A DNA stretch of 12,533 nucleotides from JBDRGC01 sp043818215. GTDB taxonomy: Bacteria; Chloroflexota; Anaerolineae; Anaerolineales; UBA11858. Position numbers and translations under genes: made by a program. The notes under the pieces are model-generated. The model was not told the origin of the DNA, searched no databases, and was given only the letters and a program-made list of their open reading frames with translations. The first letter of the stretch is position 1; each line of letters starts with the position of its first letter. The stretch spans positions 1 to 12,533 of the forward strand of contig JBDRGC010000357.1 in assembly GCA_043818215.1 (NCBI GenBank), written 5' to 3'. Below, piece by piece: positions 1-6,600 of this stretch.

Positions 1-189
1 ACGATGATATTTCTGAAAATGCTTCTCCTGGCTCAACCCCATGATGCGTAAGATGGCCGTTACCGTGCGCTTTCCTGGAGCTAGAATCGCTCCCACTATC
101 ATCGGCAGGGCTAATTGCCAAACGCGTTTTGAAAAGACAGGGCGAAAATGTGTGAAGAGTATCGTATATTCGTTAGGCAGGATGAGCAT
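1..189 (-). CDS. IS701/DDE_5-type transposase, N-terminal part (runs off the left edge)
   Basis: Read on the minus strand from ATG at 189-187, the frame is open for 63 codons to the window edge. The protein begins MLILPNEYTILF, continues FRPVFSKRVWQLA, and then has VGAILAPGKRTVTAILR and MGLSQEKHFQKYHR. This is the recognisable N-terminal block of IS701/IS4-like DDE_5 transposases, in which a GAILAPGKRTVT stretch precedes MGL...HFQ.YHRVL. The catalytic DDE residues lie beyond the window, so activity cannot be judged. The start is supported by a purine-rich GAGAGGTG Shine-Dalgarno a few bases upstream (about 194-202). The insertion sequence end should lie between about 200 and 290, but I cannot fix its terminal repeat from one end. 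The opposite strand also has an open frame (41-241), which I regard as spurious. Family recognition is from memory of the motif. Confidence 0.8.
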   Translation of the reverse strand, partial: MLILPNEYTILFTHFRPVFSKRVWQLALPMIVGAILAPGKRTVTAILRIMGLSQEKHFQKYHR

Positions 190-284
190 CTGGACACCTC
201 TCTTGGTGGGATTTGTCCTAGCTTACCCTGTTTTTTGTTAATGTGCAAATGGACAAAGTCGAGCTAAGGACTGCGCACTTTCGC

Positions 285-322
285 CGCACGCCACATCGTC
301 CCGATGTCCTTCGGGAGTGCGG
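285..322. repeat. Stem-loop sharing a 15-base core with a second copy at 5821
   Basis: The core CACATCGTCCCGATG (292-306) occurs again, identical, at 5821-5835. In both places it is followed within 10 bases by CGGGA, giving a TCCCG/CGGGA stem. In this copy the stem is extended by outer arms CCGCAC and GTGCGG. It lies between the transposase and the phosphotransferase start. I read it as a small dispersed repeat. It could also be a leftover of the insertion sequence end. Confidence 0.5.
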
Positions 323-364
323 TGTCGAAGGGTAAGAACAGCGTAAGTCCAAAATATCTTGGCC

Positions 365-1312
365 ATGGCAGTCAAAACACCATTTTCACAACAAGATTTC
401 AATTATATTCTCTCGCAATACGATTTGGGGGCATACACCTTTTCAACCCCCGTTACTCAAGGCACTGTCCAAACGAACTATTTTATCCGTACAATCCAAG
501 GGAAGTTTGTATTCCGGTATTATGAAAATCGCTCAAAAGAGTCAGTGTTATTTGAGAGCGAATTGCTAATGTACCTGAAAAAGTACCAATACCCTTGTCC
601 GGCTCCGGTCCAGAATAAGCAAGGTACTTGTGTTGGCACATATAGCAGCAAACCATACATGATTTTCGAATTTATAGATGGACAAAATATCGACCACCCT
701 GACGATCATCACAAACAGCAATTGATACAAAAGGTCGCAGAATTGCAAAATTTGACGCGAGCGTACCAACCTCGGCATAAGAAGTATCGCTGGAATTATG
801 ATATTGAGCTATGTCGAATGCTGGCAAGCACAGAAGCTAAAAAAATCAATACGGATAATGCTCGCGAGAAATTATCGTGGTTAGAGAACCAGCTTTCAGT
901 GCTTGATCTGCCCAAATCATTCCCCAAAGGTATTTGTCACTGTGACTTTCATCTTTCGAATGTATTGTTTCAAGACGATCAATTTTCAGGATTGCTTGAC
1001 TTTGACGATGCGAATTACACATATCTTGTATTCGATCTTGTGGGTTTGATCGATTCTTGGGCGTGGCCGTTTCAATCCAATAAACTCGATTTACCGCAAG
1101 CCCGGGAGATTGTGCAAGAGTATATAAAGCATCGCCCACTAAGCGCGATCGAACAACGCCATATTTTCGATGTACATAAATTGAGCATTTTGTTGGATTG
1201 TGTATGGTATTTTGGGAGAGGGCAAGCCAATGACTTTCACGAAAAGGGAAAAATTGAATTCTTGAACAACCTGGGTTGGAAGAAATATGCTGAGGCCTTG
1301 TTTTTTACATAG
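365..1312 (+). CDS. Phosphotransferase of the aminoglycoside/choline/homoserine kinase (APH) fold
   Basis: A protein of 315 residues from ATG 365; a TTG at 359 would add two residues, and neither has a good ribosome site. The kinase signature is clear. HCDFHLSN at about 192-199 is the Brenner-type HxDxxxxN catalytic loop, with Asp as the catalytic base and Asn as a metal ligand. LLDFDDA at about 210-216 carries the metal-binding DFD. The N-terminal lobe shows FVFRYYE (nucleotide-binding beta strands with a basic residue) and YMIFEFIDG (hinge). Length and layout fit type II homoserine kinase-like and APH-family proteins, which transfer phosphate from ATP to a small hydroxylated or amino compound in the cytoplasm. 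The substrate cannot be read from the sequence: no threonine-pathway gene is nearby, so I do not call it thrB. It stands alone, with a transposase to the left and a repeat patch immediately after the stop. Confidence 0.85.
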   Translation: MAVKTPFSQQDFNYILSQYDLGAYTFSTPVTQGTVQTNYFIRTIQGKFVFRYYENRSKESVLFESELLMYLKKYQYPCPAPVQNKQGTCVGTYSSKPYMIFEFIDGQNIDHPDDHHKQQLIQKVAELQNLTRAYQPRHKKYRWNYDIELCRMLASTEAKKINTDNAREKLSWLENQLSVLDLPKSFPKGICHCDFHLSNVLFQDDQFSGLLDFDDANYTYLVFDLVGLIDSWAWPFQSNKLDLPQAREIVQEYIKHRPLSAIEQRHIFDVHKLSILLDCVWYFGRGQANDFHEKGKIEFLNNLGWKKYAEALFFT

Positions 1313-1355
1313 GGAAGAGCACAAGGGATGTCAATTATCGTCTGCGTTCGGGTCA

Positions 1356-1406
1356 GGGAGACGGGGGACGGGGACGGGGGATGGGGGAAGGGGGACGGGG
1401 GACGGG
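1356..1406. repeat. Heptad array A, unit GGGGGAC, about 7 copies
   Basis: Read from 1356 the sequence divides into units GGGAGAC, GGGGGAC, GGGGAC (one base short), GGGGGAT, GGGGGAA, GGGGGAC and GGGGGAC. The plus strand is almost all purine with C at every seventh base. It begins 44 bases after the phosphotransferase stop. Runs of G5 spaced by two bases could form quadruplex DNA or RNA, but that is inference. It is not coding in any convincing way. Confidence 0.85.
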
Positions 1407-1436
1407 TTTTTATCGTTTCCATGCTCCACATTTTCT

Positions 1437-1461
1437 CGTTCCCATGCTCTGCGTGGGTACG
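1437..1461. repeat. Palindrome between two heptad arrays
   Basis: Arms CGTTCCCATGC (1437-1447) and GCGTGGGTACG (1451-1461) pair at 9 of 11 positions around a TCT loop. The sequence resembles the dispersed CGTTCCCACGC-type palindromes I remember from several bacterial genomes, though that resemblance has not been searched. The rest of the 1407-1558 stretch (including a GC-rich part around 1470-1510) holds no gene I can support. Confidence 0.55.
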
Positions 1462-1558
1462 GGGACTGCGACGTTCTACGCCCCCGGCGCAGCGCACGCA
1501 GGCTGGTAACGACCCAGGAGCATAGTCACCAAAAAAATATCGACCCTCAGTCATCGGG

Positions 1559-1600
1559 CCTCCGTCTTCCGTCTTCCGTCCTCTGTCCTCTGTCCTCCGT
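1559..1600. repeat. Heptad array B, unit CCTCYGT, six copies
   Basis: Six uninterrupted units: CCTCCGT, CTTCCGT, CTTCCGT, CCTCTGT, CCTCTGT, CCTCCGT. On the minus strand the unit is RGARGAC, a purine heptad ending in GAC like array A (GGGGGAC). Arrays A and B are therefore related in pattern and opposite in orientation, about 150 bases apart. The array ends 5 bases before the open remnant of a broken gene. Confidence 0.85.
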
Positions 1601-1605
1601 CTTTT

Positions 1606-1734
1606 GATGAAGCCAAGAAGACTGAACTTGTAATCCAAGACTATAATGAAGCGCTGACATTTGCCATTCAAGATTTGAGCGAGAACTGGGATTTTTATGA
1701 GCATAGGTATAAAACATGGCTAAGACGAAGATGA
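1606..1734 (+). pseudogene. Headless 3' remnant of an unknown small gene overlapping the DUF5647 gene
   Basis: From 1606 an open frame of 42 codons reads DEAKKTELV, then YNEALTFAIQDLSENW, DFYEHRYKTWLRRR and a stop at 1732-1734. It has coding character (acidic and aromatic, with helix-like spacing) and there is no start codon in frame. Upstream, the frame runs only into heptad array B. Its stop lies 19 bases inside the next gene, in the -1 register. Such an overlap is typical of translationally coupled pairs, so the lost gene and the DUF5647 gene were probably an operon. I do not recognise the family. I infer that the 5' part was replaced or deleted at the repeat array. Confidence 0.6.
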
Positions 1735-2024
1735 CAAGTTTAAGAACGAAACCTGATAAAGTAGTTGAACGGAATATTCTGCTCACCGGGGAATTTATGC
1801 ATTATTTGCTTGCGCGACCTCACATTTTTGACTCGCTGCCTGATGAATTCGAGTTGGTCATCTTACCTCAAGATGATCCTGAACTAAGTATGTATAACAT
1901 CAAATTGCTTGATGCGTTTACTAATGAAGGAAAACCCGTGGTGATTGTCAGAATGAAGCCAAGCCAGAATATTGATTTTCAACGTACTCAACCTGATCTT
2001 TATGTGCCTCTTGCGTTTGCCTAA
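1716..2024 (+). CDS. DUF5647 family protein
   Basis: 102 residues. The core NILLTGEFMHYLLARP, then DSLPDEFELVILPQDDPEL, YNIKLL and KPVVIVRMK matches the pattern of DUF5647 proteins as I remember it: a short helix ending in YLLxxP, a strand with VxLPxDDPEL, YNxKLL, and a closing strand PVVxVxxK. The family has no assigned function. It has about 15-20 extra residues at each end compared with the core. The ATG at 1716 has only a weak AGG-type ribosome site, which fits coupling to the overlapping upstream remnant. With that partner beheaded, expression may now depend on read-through. A perfect hairpin terminator follows 18 bases after the stop. Confidence 0.75.
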   Translation: MAKTKMTSLRTKPDKVVERNILLTGEFMHYLLARPHIFDSLPDEFELVILPQDDPELSMYNIKLLDAFTNEGKPVVIVRMKPSQNIDFQRTQPDLYVPLAFA

Positions 2025-2041
2025 AATTGACAAGAAATTCT

Positions 2042-2079
2042 AAAAGCCCTGCGAGTCTCAGACTCGCAGGGCTTTTTTG
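2042..2079. terminator. Perfect bidirectional intrinsic terminator between convergent genes
   Basis: Arms AAAAGCCCTGCGAGTC (2042-2057) and GACTCGCAGGGCTTTT (2061-2076) pair at all 16 positions around a TCA loop, with a T run on the plus strand and the matching A run for the minus strand. It lies between the DUF5647 gene (plus, stop at 2024) and the GH31 gene (minus, stop at 2116), so it can end both transcripts. Confidence 0.9.
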
Positions 2080-2115
2080 ATAAAACCTCGTTGACCACCA
2101 AAACGATCCGCCCCT

Positions 2116-4803
2116 TCACATCTCAGGTTCTGACGACAACCTTACCGTGAGTACATCCCCGTAATTCACCCTGAGTTCCCATGGATTGCTGCCAAATTGG
2201 GTTGGCGGGTGGATACTCATAAAACCGGGCACAGGGCCTTCTTCTTGATGATAGCGGTCAGCGTAGTAGCCTCGGTGCATTTGGTTGACCGCCAGATAGT
2301 AGGTGACAGGGAAATCCTGCTGAATGGGGTTGTCATTCCATAGGGTGATGTAATCGTCACCAGTATGCTTGATGCGCTGAACTCCAGCGCGGGTGATGGT
2401 TTCGAGCAGCGCCAGCAAATGCGCCTCGGCGAGAGTGGGACGGTAGCGCGCCAGGAGCGCCGGGTTTTGGATTATCTCGGGGAGTCGGGCAGCGATTTCG
2501 GCTTTGGTATCGGTTTCGAGACGGAAGTGTTCGAGCAGCCGTTGGCAAGTTTGCAGGATGCGGCCGCGGCGAACGAGGAGAGAACCGCTTTCTTTCCGTG
2601 CAACCAACCTCACTGTGTCGGTGGGAGCGAGATTGGCATCAATGGGGACAGTCAGCACTTCGGCTGCGGAGTCGTATTCGGGTAAGCAGGGCAGCGGCTT
2701 CCCATTGATTTGCAATAACACTTCATCGGGGGAGGCCATCCCCTGGAATTTGAGTTCGTAGGTCCGAGGGTCGGGGTATTGGGTCAGGTCGCCCTCCGCG
2801 GGGCCGATAGTGAAAGTGAGTTGATTGTCATCCCATTTCATATCGAAGGGCGTGAGGGCGTAAGTGCCGTTGCGGTATGCAATGGTCTCGCCATCGTCTT
2901 CGAAGAGTTGGAAGTGATTGTCGGCCCCGGGGAAAACATGGATGCGTAGATGCGATGGGTTCTCGATACCGCCCCAGGTTGGCCGCGGAGCCAGGGGGAT
3001 GATAGCTCCGGCCTCGGCAAAGAGGGGCATATCTTCGAGATCGCCGTAGATAGTGTGGTGGCCGCCAGGGATGTATTCGCCGGTGAAGAAATCGAAGTAC
3101 TCACCTTCAGGGAGCCAGATATGCTGCCGGCTGAGACGTGTATCCGGGTCGATGGGCGTGGTGTGAGGCGCGGCGATGAGTTCGGAGCCGAAAGTATACT
3201 GGTTGGGGTAGTGATAAGCGGGATCGCATTTGGGGGCGATATGGTAGAGAGGGCGAATGGGAGCCATGCCCTCGCTGTGGTCGCGCCAGGCCAGAGTGTA
3301 GAGATATGGGACGAAGGCATGCCGCAACTGCATGGCATAACAGGCGAGACGGGAGATTTCCGCATCGAAGGCGAAAGGCCGCCGCTCGTGGAAGGGGTTG
3401 GCGGTGCTGTGGAGGCGGAATATGGGACTGAAAAGCCCGTATTGCACCCAGCGGAGATAAAGCTCGGGGTCTTCGATGCCTCTACAGTGGCCGCCGATAT
3501 CGTGGCTCCACCAGCCATAACAGACATTGGCCGCGGTGGAAGTGAAGTAGGGCTGGAAGGCCAGGGAATCCCAGGAGACCACGGTATCGCCGGAAAAACC
3601 GATGGGGTAGCGGTGGTTTCCCAGGCCGCCCCAACGCGAGAAGATGAAGGGGCGTTTGGCCGGGGCTTTCGAGTCAGCATCCACGGGGCGAGCCAGATCA
3701 TAAAAGTGCAGGTGATTCAGCCACCACAGAGGATCAAGCCCCGGCAGGGATGAGAGCGTCCCCTGCTGCCAGTCGATCCACCAGAAATCCACACCATCGG
3801 CTTCCTGGGGATGGTGCAGAAGCTCGAAATAAGCGCGCGTAAATTTTGGATCGGCGAGATCGAATGGAATGGGCTGCCCGGTGGCAGGATCGACTCCCAT
3901 GTACTCCGCAAAGGCGGGATACTGCTCTTCGTGCGGATGAATCCCCGCTGCCGGATGGAGATTGAGGGCCGTTTTCAGGCTGCGCTCGTGAATATGTCTG
4001 ATCAGCATTTTGGGAGCGGGGAATAAGTCGCGGTTCCAGGTGTATCCGGTCCAACCGGCTGATTGGTTGCTGGTGGCGGTGATATGCCAATCCATGTCGA
4101 TGATGAACACAGACAGCGGCACTTCGTTATCCTGGAATTCTTGGATCAGGGCGATGATCTCTGGCTGCGTGTAGGCCCAGTAGCGGCTCCACCAATTGCC
4201 CAGCACCCAACGGGGAAGCAACGGCACTGCTCCCGTGAGGGCGCGGTAATCCCGGATACAGTCCTGGTAAGCCAGACCGTAGCCAAAGAAATACAGATCG
4301 AGCGTTCCTTTGGGTGCTCCGCGGGGTTCGAGCCAGCCCTGAGCGTCGAAAACCAGACTGTGCGAATCATCGACCACAGCCCAGCCGTCACGTGAAAGCA
4401 GCCCGGGTTCTATGGGTACTTGCCCATCGACCATATCGAGCGTGCGGTAAGTACCTCCGAGATTAGCGTTGTCGGGGTCGCCGTAGTGCCAGGTTTTGCC
4501 CGTCTCTTTGACGAGAATCGCGAGGCTGCCGGCTGAAATTGGCGCACCCACGGCATAACTCAGGTGAAGATCGGGCGTGACGATTTCGAGACGCGCCTCG
4601 CTGTGGGTCACTTCGAATTGCGGGGCGGGATGACTGCGATACCAGAAAGGCTGGCTGGGGCGGTCTTCGAAGGTGTCTGTAGGGCTATATTCGATGCGCA
4701 GCAGACGCGTTGTGAAGACCGTGATCCGCAGGTTGGAAACGCGCACAACAGCCCCAGGGTTGGGCAGCGGCGCAAAAGGGGGGATGAGGTGGGAAGGAAT
4801 CAT
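2116..4803 (-). CDS. Glycoside hydrolase family 31 (alpha-glucosidase/alpha-xylosidase type)
   Basis: 895 residues with no signal peptide, so probably cytoplasmic. It should hydrolyse terminal alpha-linked sugars by the retaining GH31 mechanism. Visible: an N-terminal beta-sandwich region to about 190; the barrel starting near PRWVLGNWWSRYW (197-209); VFIIDMDWH (232-240); the nucleophile strand VDFWWIDWQQG (338-348) with Asp344; FSRWGG (388-393); the presumed acid/base Asp406 in GFSGDTVVSW; SHDIGG (433-438); and RWVQYGLFSPIFRLHS (451-466). The nucleophile motif is WIDWQQG in place of the classical W.DMNE. A DUF5110-like beta domain covers roughly 600-735. A further ~160 residues (736-895) make it longer than most GH31 enzymes and I cannot assign them. 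The start ATG at 4801-4803 has no clear Shine-Dalgarno. Substrate specificity cannot be read from the sequence. The upstream region is occupied by a MITE-like element. Confidence 0.92.
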   Translation of the reverse strand: MIPSHLIPPFAPLPNPGAVVRVSNLRITVFTTRLLRIEYSPTDTFEDRPSQPFWYRSHPAPQFEVTHSEARLEIVTPDLHLSYAVGAPISAGSLAILVKETGKTWHYGDPDNANLGGTYRTLDMVDGQVPIEPGLLSRDGWAVVDDSHSLVFDAQGWLEPRGAPKGTLDLYFFGYGLAYQDCIRDYRALTGAVPLLPRWVLGNWWSRYWAYTQPEIIALIQEFQDNEVPLSVFIIDMDWHITATSNQSAGWTGYTWNRDLFPAPKMLIRHIHERSLKTALNLHPAAGIHPHEEQYPAFAEYMGVDPATGQPIPFDLADPKFTRAYFELLHHPQEADGVDFWWIDWQQGTLSSLPGLDPLWWLNHLHFYDLARPVDADSKAPAKRPFIFSRWGGLGNHRYPIGFSGDTVVSWDSLAFQPYFTSTAANVCYGWWSHDIGGHCRGIEDPELYLRWVQYGLFSPIFRLHSTANPFHERRPFAFDAEISRLACYAMQLRHAFVPYLYTLAWRDHSEGMAPIRPLYHIAPKCDPAYHYPNQYTFGSELIAAPHTTPIDPDTRLSRQHIWLPEGEYFDFFTGEYIPGGHHTIYGDLEDMPLFAEAGAIIPLAPRPTWGGIENPSHLRIHVFPGADNHFQLFEDDGETIAYRNGTYALTPFDMKWDDNQLTFTIGPAEGDLTQYPDPRTYELKFQGMASPDEVLLQINGKPLPCLPEYDSAAEVLTVPIDANLAPTDTVRLVARKESGSLLVRRGRILQTCQRLLEHFRLETDTKAEIAARLPEIIQNPALLARYRPTLAEAHLLALLETITRAGVQRIKHTGDDYITLWNDNPIQQDFPVTYYLAVNQMHRGYYADRYHQEEGPVPGFMSIHPPTQFGSNPWELRVNYGDVLTVRLSSEPEM

Positions 4804-4832
4804 GGAAAGGGAAAATTAACGCCATACCAAAA

Positions 4833-5018
4833 GGGTGTGTTTCATTTCAGTTGAAAGCGCTGATTGAGTGGGCGACATGTTTTTCGTCGCCCGTATCGAA
4901 ATCAAGCGTTATTACTTGGTCAAAGCGACATTTCTTGGTTTCGATACGCCGGAAACGCATCGGCTAATCAACCGGCGAAATGTCTAAATGTCTTACTTCA
5001 CTCAAATGAAATACACCC
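4833..5018. mobile_element. MITE-like element with terminal inverted repeats, upstream of the GH31 gene
   Basis: The left end 4833-4855 and the right end 4997-5018 are inverted repeats (GGGTGTRTTTCATTT core, 20 of 22 positions with one indel). A near-identical direct repeat, CATAYCAAAAGGG, occurs at 4823-4835 and 5019-5031. It overlaps the left terminus and could be a target duplication. Internal palindromes are nested: GGGCGAC/GTCGCCC (4870-4876, 4886-4892), TATCGAAATCAAG/CTTGGTTTCGATA (4894-4906, 4934-4946; 12 of 13), CGCCGG/CCGGCG (4947-4952, 4972-4977) and GACATTTC/GAAATGTC (4927-4934, 4977-4984). There is no transposase inside. It fills the 240-base gap between the GH31 start and the nucleotidyltransferase stop. 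It may supply the GH31 promoter or end the nucleotidyltransferase transcript. A pair of regulator-binding sites is an alternative reading of the ends. Confidence 0.6.
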
Positions 5019-5043
5019 ATATCAAAAGGGCACCAGGGAAATT

Positions 5044-5733
5044 TCATTCGAAATCATCCCATTTCGGGGATTTTTTACGTTCGTGCTGACCGATAAAGAT
5101 CACTGATTCGATATCCTCTATCTCTTCAGGCATATACTTACCAACTGCCTCGCGAACATGGTCCAGTTCGTCATCTTCAGCCCAACCCAGCAAGATGTAC
5201 AGGTCGCTCAAGTCACGTCCCCGGCTGGCTTCCATTTTCATCATTGCCAGGTAGGGCAATCCAATTACCGGATATCCGGCCGAATCTTGCTCCTGGTGGG
5301 ATAAGGCCTCGTCCAACCATCGATAATCCCCAAACAAGACATCTACATCCACGCCCTCGGGCGAACGCATCTGATAACCGGGCACAGCCAGTTTCGAAAT
5401 TATATGGTAGCCAGCTTGTTTCAACTTCTCGATGGCTTTTTCTCTGTCTTCTGCGCGTACCAAAATGTCCAAATCCTTTGTCAGACGCTCGGGCATGTAG
5501 ACGCGTGTTGCCACACCACCGACAATGACCCAATCGATGCCTCTTAGCACTTCTCGCAGGTCAGGCCAGGGCTGCATGGCTGTTCTCTCCTTCATGAATT
5601 CTGGAGCGCTGCCAGTGCCAGGTTTTACCCTTCGTAACGCCATCCGAATCAAGAAGTGGCGTTTTTGGCGGGCTGTCAGATCGCCGTCTGGCGCAATGTC
5701 TGCTACTGCTGATGGAATTGCGAGTGTACTCAT
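5044..5733 (-). CDS. Stand-alone nucleotidyltransferase-fold protein (AbiEii/MNT-like)
   Basis: 229 residues. The nucleotidyltransferase core is IDWVIVGGVATRVY (66-79) followed by RLTKDLDILV (83-92), where the GG and the two metal-binding Asp residues (87 and 89) of the DxD are visible. A third Asp is in VDVDVLF (128-134), and KMEASRGRDLSDLYIL (166-181) gives the usual distal helix. The N-terminal ~60 residues, with RRVKPGTGSAPEFMKERT and PWPDL, look like a family-specific extension. I have the impression of close relatives in Chloroflexi and cyanobacteria. Members of this fold add nucleotides to tRNA, proteins or antibiotics, and many act as toxins, but the acceptor here is unknown. The start at 5733 is the longest ATG; Met47 is an alternative. 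It lies downstream of the higBA pair in the same orientation, 174 bases away with a repeat between, so a shared transcript is possible but not shown. Confidence 0.8.
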   Translation of the reverse strand: MSTLAIPSAVADIAPDGDLTARQKRHFLIRMALRRVKPGTGSAPEFMKERTAMQPWPDLREVLRGIDWVIVGGVATRVYMPERLTKDLDILVRAEDREKAIEKLKQAGYHIISKLAVPGYQMRSPEGVDVDVLFGDYRWLDEALSHQEQDSAGYPVIGLPYLAMMKMEASRGRDLSDLYILLGWAEDDELDHVREAVGKYMPEEIEDIESVIFIGQHERKKSPKWDDFE

Positions 5734-5780
5734 GGAAGAATCTTACCATAGCGCGGATTTCACATTTGTGCGGCGTGACA

Positions 5781-5863
5781 AGTGAAACGTGAAAAAATGG
5801 GTTACACTTCACGCATCACGCACATCGTCCCGATGGTTTTACGGGATCACGCATCACGACGTG
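5781..5863. repeat. Inverted heptad patch C1 with an embedded stem-loop
   Basis: AGTGAAACGTGA (5781-5792) is followed after 15 bases by TTCACGCATCACGCAC (5808-5823), then the stem-loop core CACATCGTCCCGATG with CGGGA (5821-5845), then ATCACGCATCACG (5846-5858). Units are seven bases long (TCACGCW on one side, GTGAAAC on the other) and the two sides are inverted relative to each other. It lies in the 174-base gap between higA and the nucleotidyltransferase. A similar patch is at 6895-6944. Confidence 0.65.
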
Positions 5864-5907
5864 TAAGCATCCTGCCGACTTTTGCGGTATTACGATTTTC
5901 CCCTCAT

Positions 5908-6225
5908 TTAGGCGGGTATATTTACCAGGGCATTAAACAGTGGTTGGATATTGTGTTCATCCTGAAAATTACGGGTGGCATGCCACAAATCAAAATTCTT
6001 TTGTAGGTTCATCCAAAAGTCAGGTGACGTATTTGGAAAAGCACACGACAAGCGTAACGACATTTCGGGTGTTACCGATTTACGCTCATTGACAATCTGA
6101 GATATGGCCTTTCTTGATACCCCAGTAGCTTGTGCTAATTTTGTATTAGAAATACCCAAGGGAGACAAATAAAGATTTTTCAGTATGCGCCCAGGGTGTG
6201 CGGGGGGTCTATTCTTTGTTCTCAT
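5908..6225 (-). CDS. higA: HigA-type helix-turn-helix antitoxin
   Basis: 105 residues, the usual HigA length. RPPAHPGRILKNLYL at 6-20 is the characteristic HPGxxL lead-in. The Xre-type HTH follows: KLAQATGVSRKAISQIVNER (29-48), then SVTPEMSLRLSCAF (50-63), and TSPDFWMNLQKNFDLWHA (66-83), the conserved FWxxLQxxxDLxxA block. Family knowledge: HigA neutralises the HigB ribosome-dependent mRNA interferase and represses the operon. It is downstream of the toxin gene on the same strand with a 77-base gap, which is wider than usual for this pair. That gap has no repeat I can see. The ATG at 6225 has no strong Shine-Dalgarno. Confidence 0.9.
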   Translation of the reverse strand: MRTKNRPPAHPGRILKNLYLSPLGISNTKLAQATGVSRKAISQIVNERKSVTPEMSLRLSCAFPNTSPDFWMNLQKNFDLWHATRNFQDEHNIQPLFNALVNIPA

Positions 6226-6302
6226 AATAAAATATGTTTATCAAGTAGAGTCCTTCAGCATCTAACTTGGCGATGATAGGGCAATTCACATCCTTCGTTG
6301 GC

Positions 6303-6581
6303 TTAATGATAATCCTCGTAATCTACTTCGTAAACATCTCCATCTTCAAATCTAAAAGTTATTCTCCAATTTCCCGAAACTTTTACAGCCCACCGGTTCT
6401 CTTTTTGGGGATGTAATCGGTGTAGCCCAGACCCAGGGAAGTTCAGGTTTTGGGGGATAGTGGATGCGTCGAGTACGTCTAGGATATCTGCTAATTTGTT
6501 CGCGTGTTTGGGCTGTATACCCTTCTTCGTGGCATCGTAATGAAAATCTTCTAAGCCTTTATGGCGGAACGACTCAATCAT
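6303..6581 (-). CDS. higB: HigB-type RelE-superfamily mRNA interferase toxin
   Basis: From ATG at 6581 the product is 92 residues and begins MIESFRHKGLEDF, the standard HigB N-terminus. It contains IPQNLNFPGSGLHRL (42-56), RWAVKVSGNWRITFRF (63-78) and a final VYEVDYEDYH (83-92), the closing motif of the family. An upstream in-frame ATG at 6704 would add 41 residues (total 133). That extension is a translation of the MITE-like element at 6601-6727 and has no family counterpart, so I reject it. The toxin-first order followed by higA is the classic higBA arrangement. The native promoter has presumably been displaced or replaced by the element 20 bases upstream. Confidence 0.9.
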   Translation of the reverse strand: MIESFRHKGLEDFHYDATKKGIQPKHANKLADILDVLDASTIPQNLNFPGSGLHRLHPQKENRWAVKVSGNWRITFRFEDGDVYEVDYEDYH

Positions 6582-6600
6582 GAGAACATATTTCTTGTAA

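Noticed and set aside
41..241. Plus-strand open frame of 66 codons
   Set aside because: It is antisense to a convincing transposase N-terminus with a good ribosome site.
1328..1525. Open frame starting MSIIVCVRV, which resembles the start of electron-transfer flavoprotein beta subunits
   Set aside because: Only about nine residues look protein-like before the frame enters the GGGGGAC array. That is too short to call a gene remnant; the resemblance may be chance.
2950..3753. Long plus-strand open frame inside the GH31 gene
   Set aside because: It is a shadow of a GC-rich coding region; the minus strand encodes an intact GH31 with all motifs.
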